Shown: piece by piece, positions 7,098 through 13,716 of the stretch
How positions within the stretch are numbered: the first letter of the stretch is position 1
How the letters are laid out: each line of letters opens with the position of its first letter
Source: Phycisphaerales bacterium
GTDB taxonomy: Bacteria > Planctomycetota > Phycisphaerae > Phycisphaerales > SM1A02
DNA length: 20,731 bases
Assembly (NCBI GenBank): GCA_029243925.1
Contig: JAQWRC010000322.1
Location: 1-20,731, forward strand
Direction: 5' to 3'
Notes under the pieces: generated by a model
What the model was told of the DNA's origin: nothing
Databases searched by the model: none
The model's input: the letters and a program-made list of their open reading frames with translations, nothing else
Position numbers and translations under genes: made by a program

Positions 7098-7126
7098 GGT
7101 TCCTGCCGACGGTCGGAGAAGGAACC
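7098..7126 (+). other. Compound stem-loop in the rpsM-rpsK gap
   Basis: In the 82-bp gap, GGTTCC (7098-7103) pairs with GGAACC (7121-7126). Inside it CCGA (7106-7109) pairs with TCGG (7113-7116) around a CGG loop. The result is a six-pair outer stem, an internal loop and a four-pair inner stem. A further short stem GTGGC/GCCAC (7077-7081, 7087-7091) precedes it. No U-tract follows and the rpsK ribosome binding site lies about 19 bases downstream. A regulatory or processing role is possible but unproven. Confidence 0.45.
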
Positions 7127-7157
7127 GATTCCAGCGAAGAAGAAAGAGGAAAGACAC

Positions 7158-7529
7158 ATGGCAAAGAAGAAGATTCGGAAGAACATCGGCAAGGCGATCG
7201 CGCATGTGAACGCCACCTTCAACAACACGATCATTACGGTCGCAGATCTCAATGGCGAAACACTCGCCTGGGATTCCGCCGGCACGGTCGGTTTCAAGGG
7301 CGCCCGCAAGGCGACTCCCTTCGCTGCTTCCCGTGCAGCTGAACGTGTTGCATCGAAGGTCAAGCGCATGGGTGTGCGTGAGGTCGAAGTTCGTGTGAAG
7401 GGTCCCGGGTCTGGACGTGAGTCCGCGATCACCGGCCTCAATGCTGCTGGACTGCTGATTTCGGCAGTCGAGGACCATACGCCGATTCCTCACAATGGTT
7501 GCCGCCCCCGAAAGCAGCGTCGCTGCTAA
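7158..7529 (+). CDS. rpsK: 30S ribosomal protein S11
   Basis: S11 forms part of the small-subunit platform and the mRNA exit channel. The 123-residue product shows [20 protein letters not shown] at the start, then [18 protein letters not shown], the [20 protein letters not shown] segment, and the C-terminal [17 protein letters not shown] signature. It is the usual length apart from a short basic N terminus. AGAGGA at 7145-7150 precedes the ATG by 7 bases. rpsD, which usually follows, is missing; the next gene is rpoA after 121 bp. Confidence 0.97.
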   Translation: MAKKKIRKNIGKAIAHVNATFNNTIITVADLNGETLAWDSAGTVGFKGARKATPFAASRAAERVASKVKRMGVREVEVRVKGPGSGRESAITGLNAAGLLISAVEDHTPIPHNGCRPRKQRRC

Positions 7530-7561
7530 GTAACGATATGAACCGCCCCGGACAGAAGGGA

Positions 7562-7588
7562 CGATCGGCGTAGCACAGGAGCCGATCG
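7562..7588 (+). other. Hairpin in the rpsK-rpoA gap
   Basis: CGATCGGC (7562-7569) is perfectly complementary to GCCGATCG (7581-7588) across an 11-base loop. It lies in the 121-bp gap where rpsD normally stands, 62 bases before the rpoA start. No run of T follows, so an intrinsic terminator is unlikely. The rest of the gap holds the rpoA ribosome binding site (GGAG at 7640-7643) and nothing else I recognise. Confidence 0.45.
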
Positions 7589-7650
7589 ATTCCGTGAACT
7601 GGGAGCGTCACTGGTGAAAACTGGTTTCCTGTTGCACTTGGAGAGTCATT

Positions 7651-8709
7651 ATGCACGTACGTTGGAGAGGTCTGGAACTGCCCGCACGAGTCGATTTGGA
7701 CGTTGCATCGTCCACCGATACGTTTGGTCGATTTATCGTTGAGCCGTTTGAACGCGGCTTTGGAACGACGATCGGCAATGGCATTCGCCGTATTCTGCTC
7801 AGTTCAATCGAGGGCGCGGCTATTACACGAGTCCGCATCGCTGGCGCTGAACATGAGTTCACGACGATTCCTGGCGTGAAGGAGGATACGACTGACATCA
7901 TTCTCAACATCAAGGGGCTTGTTGTGAGTCTCGACAGTGATGAGGAAAAAGTGATGCGTCTGTCCGCCAGCGGGCCTGGTGAAGTGACGGCAGACTTGAT
8001 CGAAGCTGATTCCTCAGTCGTCGTTCACAATCCGAGTCACGTCATTGCGACATTGAATGATGCAGTCGACTTTGAACTCGAGATGGTTGTGACTCGCGGC
8101 CGCGGCTATGAGCCAGCGACTGAGAAGCACCAGCGAAGCAGTGAAGATCAGGTCGTAGGTGAGATTCCCATCGATTCGCTCTTCAGCCCGATTCGCCGTG
8201 TTCGATACCGTGTCGAAGACACGCGTGTGGGACAGAAGACCAACTTCGACCGCCTCGTGCTTGATCTGTGGACGGATGGAACGATCTCTCCGGAGATGGC
8301 ATTGGTCGAAGCTGCCAAGGTGCTCCGAAAGCATCTGAATCCCTTCGTCCAGTACGAAGAGTTGGGTTCATCCCGTGTGTCGGAAGCTGCTTCAGCCGCT
8401 GCGGCCATGGACGATGAGTTCCATCGCAAGCTCGACATGAGTGTCGATGATCTTGATTTGACTGTCCGGGCACGAAACTGTCTGGAGTCCGCCGTTATCA
8501 AGTCCGTAGGTGAACTCGTCGGCCGAACAGAGCAGGATCTGCTTTCGGTCCGGAGTTTCGGACGTACATCGCTCCGAGAGGTAAAGCGTCGCCTCGAGGA
8601 ACTCGGTCTTTCCCTGGGCATGCAGATGCCCGAGGGGTATGAGTTGCCCGAGCAAGAATACCAAGCCCCGCTCGAGCCTTCGGCCGAGACGGTGATTCTG
8701 GAAGACTGA
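7651..8709 (+). CDS. rpoA: DNA-directed RNA polymerase subunit alpha
   Basis: The alpha subunit dimerises to start assembly of RNA polymerase, and its C-terminal domain contacts UP elements and activators. In the 352-residue protein the N-terminal domain carries FIVEPFERGFGTTIGNGIRR and ILLSSIEGAAITRVRI, the dimerisation and assembly motifs, then FTTIPGVKEDTTDIILNIKG. A linker leads to the C-terminal domain at about residues 265-335 (DDLDLTVRARNCLESA, IKSVGELVGRTEQDLLSVRS, FGRTSLREVKRRLEELGLSL). The Arg and Asn of TVRARNCL correspond to the DNA-contacting pair Arg265 and Asn268 of E. coli. It is somewhat longer than the E. coli 329, including an acidic end. GGAG lies 7 bases before the ATG. 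Confidence 0.97.
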   Translation: MHVRWRGLELPARVDLDVASSTDTFGRFIVEPFERGFGTTIGNGIRRILLSSIEGAAITRVRIAGAEHEFTTIPGVKEDTTDIILNIKGLVVSLDSDEEKVMRLSASGPGEVTADLIEADSSVVVHNPSHVIATLNDAVDFELEMVVTRGRGYEPATEKHQRSSEDQVVGEIPIDSLFSPIRRVRYRVEDTRVGQKTNFDRLVLDLWTDGTISPEMALVEAAKVLRKHLNPFVQYEELGSSRVSEAASAAAAMDDEFHRKLDMSVDDLDLTVRARNCLESAVIKSVGELVGRTEQDLLSVRSFGRTSLREVKRRLEELGLSLGMQMPEGYELPEQEYQAPLEPSAETVILED

Positions 8710-8742
8710 GCAGGGCCACAGGTCTGGCCGTGAGGTAGAACG

Positions 8743-9480
8743 ATGAGAAATAGAATTTTCGGTAAACAGCTGAACCGTACGAGTGAGCATCGCACTGCAA
8801 TGCTCAGGAATCTGGCCGCAGGTCTTTTTGAGCATGGGTCCATAGAGACTACGCTCCCAAAGGCGAAAGCGGTGCAGCCCTTTGTTGAAAAGCTTATTAC
8901 GCTTGCCAAGCAGGGGACCTTCCACGCTCGTCGTCAGATCGAGGCGAAGCTCAATGATCGCAAGATCCATGCGTGGGTCGCAGATCCAAACGTGCCGGAT
9001 TCGCGAAAAGAGAATCCGTACTTCGATTTGCCGGATGAGGATGACATTTCATTCAACCGGTACGGTGAAGTCAAAAAAGCACCGCGTTTGGTCCAGCATC
9101 TTCTCACGAAGATTGCACCTCAATTCGCTGATCGCGATGGCGGATACACGCGTATCGTCCGCACTGGCCGGCATCGGCTCGGTGACGGAGCTGATCTGGT
9201 CGTTCTTCAACTGGTTGGCGAGGAGTCAGGCAGTGAGGTCGGTGGCAGTGGCGGCAGTGGTCGTCGTCGTCAGGCTGATCGTCGAGAAGCCTATGCGGCT
9301 TCTCTTGGAACAGCTTCGGCAACCGAAGAGGCTCCAGCTCAGGACGCAATTGCTGAGGAGGCCGCCGTCGAGGAGGAAACTGCAGCAGTGGACTCTCAGG
9401 CAGCCGAGGAGCCTTCCGCTGAAGCTGAAACTGGAGGCGAAGACGCACCAGAGGCAGATGAGGAAAAGTCGGGCGACTGA
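8743..9480 (+). CDS. rplQ: 50S ribosomal protein L17, with internal insertion and acidic tail
   Basis: L17 sits near the exit tunnel of the large subunit. Residues 1-66 (QLNRTSEHRTAMLRNLAAGL, then TTLPKAKAVQPFVEKLITLA) and about 117-160 (LTKIAPQFADRDGGYTRIVR and GDGADLVVLQLVGE) match the family. Between them lies an insertion of about 40 residues (roughly 75-115), absent from E. coli L17, containing DPNVPDSRKENPYFDLPDED. After residue 161 comes an added tail of about 84 residues: a Gly/Ser/Arg stretch, then a long Glu/Ala-rich segment. The total of 245 residues is about twice the usual 120-130. GAGGT at 8732-8736 precedes the ATG by 6 bases. It is the last gene before the operon terminator. 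Confidence 0.94.
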   Translation: MRNRIFGKQLNRTSEHRTAMLRNLAAGLFEHGSIETTLPKAKAVQPFVEKLITLAKQGTFHARRQIEAKLNDRKIHAWVADPNVPDSRKENPYFDLPDEDDISFNRYGEVKKAPRLVQHLLTKIAPQFADRDGGYTRIVRTGRHRLGDGADLVVLQLVGEESGSEVGGSGGSGRRRQADRREAYAASLGTASATEEAPAQDAIAEEAAVEEETAAVDSQAAEEPSAEAETGGEDAPEADEEKSGD

Positions 9481-9510
9481 CTGACTCTCGGTACCATTTT
9501 CAAAGTCATG

Positions 9511-9545
9511 CACGGCCGCCCCTCATGGGCGGCCGTGTTTCATTT
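9511..9545 (+). terminator. Intrinsic terminator after rplQ
   Basis: CACGGCCGCCC (9511-9521) and GGGCGGCCGTG (9527-9537) form a perfect 11-pair GC-rich stem with a five-base loop, followed by TTTCATTT. It starts 31 bases after the rplQ stop and separates the ribosomal operon from pheS. The stem is strong; the T run is interrupted. No other gene lies in the gap of 121 bp up to pheS. Confidence 0.85.
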
Positions 9546-9588
9546 GACTTCGGTGCCGGTCGAATTCGGTCCTGCGTTGTCTTGAAGG

Positions 9589-9594
9589 TACACT
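9589..9594 (+). promoter_or_regulatory. Possible -10 element before pheS
   Basis: TACACT lies 7 bases before the pheS ATG and resembles a -10 hexamer (four of six matches). No good -35 was found at the expected distance; a TTGACT at 9544-9549 is about 39 bases further upstream and too distant to pair. If the element is used, transcription would start at or very near the ATG, giving a leaderless or nearly leaderless message. The evidence is weak. Confidence 0.25.
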
Positions 9595-9601
9595 GCTGGC
9601 C

Positions 9602-10585
9602 ATGGTTGAGGCGATAGAGCAACTTCAGACCGAAGCGAATGAAGCGCTGGCACAGGCGTCGGATGCCGCAGCGCTGGAAGCATGGCGAGTCGACTTTCTC
9701 GGGACCAAAGGCAGGCTCAAGGCCATGATGGCTTCGATGCGTGACTTGTCCAAGGAAGAGCGGCCTGCCTTCGGCCAGCGAATGAACGCGGTCAAGGAAT
9801 CGTTAGAAGTCGCATTTGAATCCCGCCGGTCCCAGATGGATTCAGCATCGCCATCCCTTCCACCGATGGATCTGACGGAACCAGGCATGCCCGGCAGACT
9901 TGGTCAGCGTCATGTGCTGACACGGACGATTGATGAAATCGTTGAGGTATTCGCCCGGATGGGTTTCTCCGTTGCCGAAGGACCTGAGGTTGAGGATGAG
10001 TGGCACAATTTCAATGCATTGAACATCCCCGAAGATCATCCGGCACGTGATTCGAGTGAAAACTTCTTCCTTGGCGCGGGCCGTATGCTTCGCAGCCAGA
10101 CCTCCACGGTACAGATTCGTGTCATGGAACAATCACCACCACCACTGAAGATCATGACCTGTGGCCGTGTCTATCGTCCGGATACGCATGATGCCACGCA
10201 CTACAGCATGTTCCATCAGGTCGAAGGGTTGTGCATCGATCGTGGTGTGACCATGATCGATCTGAAATCGGCGCTCTTTCAATTCGCCCGCGCGTATTTC
10301 GGCCCCGAGGCTGAAGTGCGCATGCGCCCCAGTTTCTTCCCGTTTACAGAGCCCTCGGCTGAAGTGGACATGAAGATGAAGATCAAGGGTCGGTGGCAGT
10401 GGGTTGAACTCGGGGGCTGCGGCATGGTGGATCCCAATGTTCTGAAGGCCGTGGACATCGACCCTGAAGAGTGGACCGGGTATGCCTTTGGGCTGGGTAT
10501 CGAGCGAATAGCCATGCGGCGGTACGGAATCTCCGACATCCGCTGGCTGTATGAAAATGATGAACGATTTCTCCGACAGTTCTGA
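9602..10585 (+). CDS. pheS: Phenylalanine--tRNA ligase alpha subunit
   Basis: PheS is the catalytic subunit of the heterotetrameric phenylalanyl-tRNA synthetase, charging tRNA-Phe with phenylalanine in the cytoplasm. The 327-residue protein has the N-terminal coiled-coil (residues 1-90, with WRVDFLGTKGRLKAMM) and the class II catalytic domain. GPEVEDEWHNFNALNIPEDH precedes the RVYRPDTHDATHYSMFHQVE motif 2 region, with FHQVEGLCID from residue 204. PSFFPFTEPSAEVDM follows, and motif 3 is GYAFGLGIERIAMRRYGI from residue 293. Length matches the family. pheT, usually adjacent downstream, is not here; the next gene is an unrelated membrane protein 18 bp on. Confidence 0.97.
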   Translation: MVEAIEQLQTEANEALAQASDAAALEAWRVDFLGTKGRLKAMMASMRDLSKEERPAFGQRMNAVKESLEVAFESRRSQMDSASPSLPPMDLTEPGMPGRLGQRHVLTRTIDEIVEVFARMGFSVAEGPEVEDEWHNFNALNIPEDHPARDSSENFFLGAGRMLRSQTSTVQIRVMEQSPPPLKIMTCGRVYRPDTHDATHYSMFHQVEGLCIDRGVTMIDLKSALFQFARAYFGPEAEVRMRPSFFPFTEPSAEVDMKMKIKGRWQWVELGGCGMVDPNVLKAVDIDPEEWTGYAFGLGIERIAMRRYGISDIRWLYENDERFLRQF

Positions 10586-10603
10586 ACAGAATGGAGCATG
10601 TGT

Positions 10604-11308
10604 ATGACTGACAACCTATCAATGTCGGCCCCTGAGACAGGTAAAGTGCGTGATCTCGACCAGCCGCCAGTGAAGCGGACGAGCTGGCCGACCGTCATCG
10701 GAATTCTTGGAATCATCTTCGGCTCGCTCGGTGTGCTGAGCAGCCTCTGTGGTTTCTTCGTCGGCATCTTTCTCAAGAGCATGTTGGCAAGTCTTTCCGG
10801 TGAGATGTCGCCAGAAGAGATGGCTCAGATCACAGCCGCTATTCCTGATGGCGCGTACGTGGTCGTTGCCAGTGCCACCGGTGTCCTGTTGGCCATTCTT
10901 CTTCTGGTTGGCTCCATCAGCCTGGTGAAGCGACGCGCCAGTTGTCGCATGATGCTCAATGCCTATGTTGCGTTGGGCGTGGTCTGGATGGTGGCCAGTT
11001 TCACCTGGAATATCACCGTGGTCTATCCAGAAATGCAGCAGCGGCAGGCTGAGCTGGTTGAACAGAGTCAGCAGAGTGCGAAGGAGGGCGCATCCCAGAA
11101 AGATGATGCAAATGCGTCGACTTCTGCAGATTCCGCGCCGGCATCGAGCGGAGAGGCACCTGCTCCCATCGATCCATTCAATTCGCAGATTCACCCAGCT
11201 GTTTCCGAGGGCTGTGGATCAATCTTCGGCATCGCCTGGTTTGTCATTCTTCTCATCTTCATGAATGGCGGGCGATACCGCACAGAAATCGAGTCTTGGC
11301 GGGACTGA
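10604..11308 (+). CDS. Four-helix membrane protein of unknown function
   Basis: I do not recognise a specific family. The start is placed at ATG 10604: GGAG at 10593-10596 is 7 bases from it and only 1 base from the alternative ATG at 10598. The 234-residue product has a short polar N terminus, hydrophobic helices at about 29-56 (VIGILGIIFGSLGVLSSLCG), 85-107 and 117-138, a polar Gln/Ser/Ala-rich loop at about 142-195, and a final helix at about 205-222 followed by NGGRYRTEIESW. The loop is low in complexity and probably flexible. It lies between pheS and tyrS with gaps of 18 and 21 bp, so it is probably cotranscribed, but this does not show a link to tRNA charging. Confidence 0.8.
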   Translation: MTDNLSMSAPETGKVRDLDQPPVKRTSWPTVIGILGIIFGSLGVLSSLCGFFVGIFLKSMLASLSGEMSPEEMAQITAAIPDGAYVVVASATGVLLAILLLVGSISLVKRRASCRMMLNAYVALGVVWMVASFTWNITVVYPEMQQRQAELVEQSQQSAKEGASQKDDANASTSADSAPASSGEAPAPIDPFNSQIHPAVSEGCGSIFGIAWFVILLIFMNGGRYRTEIESWRD

Positions 11309-11329
11309 GTCCGTGGATATGGATACTGC

Positions 11330-12643
11330 ATGACAACATTTCTCGAAGAACTTGCCTGGCGTGGGATGCTGCACCAGACGACGGATGACGAAGGGCTGCC
11401 GGGGTTTCTCGGCACGTCTGGTCGAGTTGCATACTGCGGCTTCGATCCGACGAATACAAGTCTGACGATCGGGAACTTCATCCCAATCAAACTCCTCGCC
11501 CATTGGCAGCGTTGTGGCCATACACCAGTCGTGCTCATGGGTGGGGGCACAGGTCTGATCGGAGATCCTTCCGGCAAGGATGCGGAGCGGCAGTTGCTGG
11601 ATCGTGAGCAGGTGCAGCACAACGTCGATTGCTGCAGGACCATTTTCGAGCGTGTATTGGACTTTGACCCATCTCTGCCGAATGCGGCTCGGATCGTCGA
11701 CAATGCCGACTGGCTGTGCGAGCTCGGATACCTCGACATGCTTCGGGACGTTGGCAAGCATTTTTCCGTCAACATGATGATCCAGAAGGATTCCGTGCGA
11801 GATCGACTTGAGAATCGCGAGCAGGGGATCAGCTACACCGAGTTCTCATACATGATTCTTCAGGCCTACGATTTTCTGCATCTGCGTCGTTCGATCGACT
11901 GCACCGTGCAGATTGCGGGTTCAGATCAATACGGCAACATCGTGGCCGGCATCGATCTCATCCGTCGGGACCTCATTGAATCGGAAGCGGACGTGCCGCG
12001 TGGCTATGGGATTACAGCACCGCTCATCACGAAGTCCGATGGCACAAAGTTCGGCAAGACGGAAACCGGTGCCGTGTGGCTGACGGCCGATCGCACCAGT
12101 CCCTATGCCTTCCACCAGTTCTGGCTCAATGCATCGGATGCCGATGTCGGAAAGTACCTGCGGTGGTTCACATTTCTTGATCAGGCGGAGATCGAAGACA
12201 TCGAATCTCGTCACGCCGAGGCACCGCATCAGCGACTGGCGCAGAAGACGATCGCGGATGAAATGACCCGACTGATGCATGGTGAGGATGAGTTGGTTCG
12301 CGCAGAAGCGGCGGCAAATGCCTTGTTCAGTGGCGATGTGGCTAGCCTTGATGAAGCTCTGATGGGTGAAGTCTTCAATGACGTCGCTCATTCAGATCAT
12401 GCGCGTGACACATTGGCCGGCGAAGGCGTGCTGCTGGTGGACCTGCTTCCGGAGACCACGTTGGCGGGATCCAAGCGTGAGGCACGTCAGTTCCTCGAGA
12501 ACGGATCCGTATCCGTCAATGGTGTCAAAGTCGAGCAGGCTGCCGCGCTTGACCGGAGGCTTGGGCCTGATGATCTGCTGCATGGCCAGTCGATTTTGCT
12601 TCGTCGTGGCAAGAAGACCTGGCACGCGACACGCTGGTCATGA
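11330..12643 (+). CDS. tyrS: Tyrosine--tRNA ligase
   Basis: TyrRS activates tyrosine with ATP and charges tRNA-Tyr. In the 437-residue protein the Rossmann fold begins with VAYCGFDPT and the first class I signature, which reads TIGN (residues 46-49) where HIGH is usual. Then follow VVLMGGGTGLIGDPSGKDAE, the tyrosine-binding YMILQAYDFLHL and QIAGSDQYGNIVAGIDLIRR, and the KFGKT (240-244) version of the KMSKS loop. The C terminus carries an S4-type RNA binding domain (AGSKREARQFLENGSVSVNG, about residues 377-396). Length is typical for the bacterial form. It converges with the next gene, whose stop lies 2 bp past the tyrS stop. Confidence 0.97.
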   Translation: MTTFLEELAWRGMLHQTTDDEGLPGFLGTSGRVAYCGFDPTNTSLTIGNFIPIKLLAHWQRCGHTPVVLMGGGTGLIGDPSGKDAERQLLDREQVQHNVDCCRTIFERVLDFDPSLPNAARIVDNADWLCELGYLDMLRDVGKHFSVNMMIQKDSVRDRLENREQGISYTEFSYMILQAYDFLHLRRSIDCTVQIAGSDQYGNIVAGIDLIRRDLIESEADVPRGYGITAPLITKSDGTKFGKTETGAVWLTADRTSPYAFHQFWLNASDADVGKYLRWFTFLDQAEIEDIESRHAEAPHQRLAQKTIADEMTRLMHGEDELVRAEAAANALFSGDVASLDEALMGEVFNDVAHSDHARDTLAGEGVLLVDLLPETTLAGSKREARQFLENGSVSVNGVKVEQAAALDRRLGPDDLLHGQSILLRRGKKTWHATRWS

Positions 12644-12682
12644 GGTCATGGGGCAGCGGCTGGTTCGGCTGGAACGCGTGCC
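12621..12682. repeat. Inverted and tandem repeats across the tyrS / cdaR stop codons
   Basis: GGCACGCG (12621-12628) is matched by its reverse complement CGCGTGCC (12675-12682), and inside it CGCTG (12632-12636) by CAGCG (12654-12658). Between these, GGTCATG is present twice (12636-12642 and 12644-12650), and the two converging stop codons lie in these copies. With only 2 bp between the genes, any bidirectional terminator must overlap coding sequence. The nested stems could serve for that, but there are no T runs on either side. Confidence 0.4.
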
Positions 12683-13716
12683 GGCGTGTCTGCCGCGGGC
12701 TTCTGGGCCCGCTCAACTGACAACTGAACCATGGGGTGGGCATCGCCGTCGACCGAGGCGTCCACGTTTCGCCCGGTGCCGTCAGCGAGGAGCACGAGAA
12801 ACTCTGCGATCCTCTTTTCGGTGAGCCCTTGTTCCAGCTCAAGATTGGTCAATGGAAGCACGGCGACGACTCGAGCCGTCGGGGCGGTTCCATCGGGGCC
12901 AGATTCAAGTTGTTCGGCGAATTCGATGCTGGCCATGACTTCGACATTTCGAAGCACGGGATCCGGCAGTGTGACCCGGAAGGCGTCGGCAATCGAGGGA
13001 TTGGCGAGCACCTGCACATAGACCTTGTCCATGTTGATGCTGCGATGCCGGGAAACAAGTCGGAATGACACCCGGGCATCTGCGGGAGCAATCGCAACGT
13101 TTTTCATTGATGCGAATTCCTCGGGCATCCGAATGGTGCTGTTGACTGTGTGCAGTACACCAGGTTCCAGATGTTGGATGGAACGGGGATCAACCCATGC
13201 TTCCAGCGTGAGATCTTCAGGAAGTTTGTCCGCCTCTTCGCGTGGGAGTGTGACAGTTGCTTCCTTGGTGGAAACCACGGGGTCCTGAACCAGAGAGCCT
13301 TCGGGCATGCGTTCACGAACGGTGGCTTTCAGCGTGACCAGTTCCGTGACATGGATGTCAACGCGATCTGGCGTGGCGTCCTGCAGTCGAGTTCCGGTCT
13401 TGGCAATGGCTGGAATGTCCTCAAGACGTTCTTTGAGGTCATCGATCTTGATGATGCCGTTTCGGGCCGGGAGTGAAAGGGGCAGTGCATCCTGCACCTC
13501 TTTCTTGAGGGCATTGACGGCTTGTTTGGATCCGCTCACAGACAGTTCCACCACCACACGGTCAGGTTCGACGATGTATTGATCGGAATCGGCCACCGTG
13601 AACGCAATGGTCGCGTTGATGGTGGAGTCCTCTGACGTGTTCTCCTCGGCCACCAGCCAGATGAGCAGGGCCACGATGGAAACCAGCAGAAGTGTGAGGT
13701 AGTCCGGTCGTTTCAT
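12646..13716 (-). CDS. cdaR: YbbR-domain membrane protein, CdaR-type partner of the diadenylate cyclase
   Basis: In Firmicutes, CdaR is a membrane-anchored extracytoplasmic YbbR-repeat protein that binds CdaA and tunes its c-di-AMP synthesis. The 356-residue product has one N-terminal membrane anchor (LTLLLVSIVALLIWLVAEEN, about residues 7-26). The long extracytoplasmic part has YbbR-like beta-rich repeats with the typical pattern of short strands (VVVELSVSGSKQAVNALKKE, VRERMPEGSLVQDPVVSTKE, VSFRLVSRHRSINMDKVYVQ). A Pro/Ala-rich C-terminal tail follows. The ATG overlaps the cdaA stop (ATGA), so translation is probably coupled. The CdaR name is inferred from position and fold; repeat sequences are weakly conserved, so the number of repeats is not certain. 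Confidence 0.8.
   Translation of the reverse strand: MKRPDYLTLLLVSIVALLIWLVAEENTSEDSTINATIAFTVADSDQYIVEPDRVVVELSVSGSKQAVNALKKEVQDALPLSLPARNGIIKIDDLKERLEDIPAIAKTGTRLQDATPDRVDIHVTELVTLKATVRERMPEGSLVQDPVVSTKEATVTLPREEADKLPEDLTLEAWVDPRSIQHLEPGVLHTVNSTIRMPEEFASMKNVAIAPADARVSFRLVSRHRSINMDKVYVQVLANPSIADAFRVTLPDPVLRNVEVMASIEFAEQLESGPDGTAPTARVVAVLPLTNLELEQGLTEKRIAEFLVLLADGTGRNVDASVDGDAHPMVQLSVERAQKPAADTPARVPAEPAAAP

Noticed and set aside
6464..7441. Long minus-strand open frame (325 codons) opposite infA to rpsK
   Set aside because: It lies antisense to four certain genes; GC-rich codon use creates such frames, and the translation has no domain I recognise.
9544..9549. TTGACT as -35 of a pheS promoter
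   Set aside because: No -10-like hexamer lies 16-18 bases downstream; the nearest candidate is about 39 bases away.
11322..11327. GATACT just before the tyrS ATG as a -10 promoter element
   Set aside because: It ends 2 bases before the ATG, so transcription would begin inside the gene, and the N-terminal residues after this ATG are needed for the TyrRS fold.
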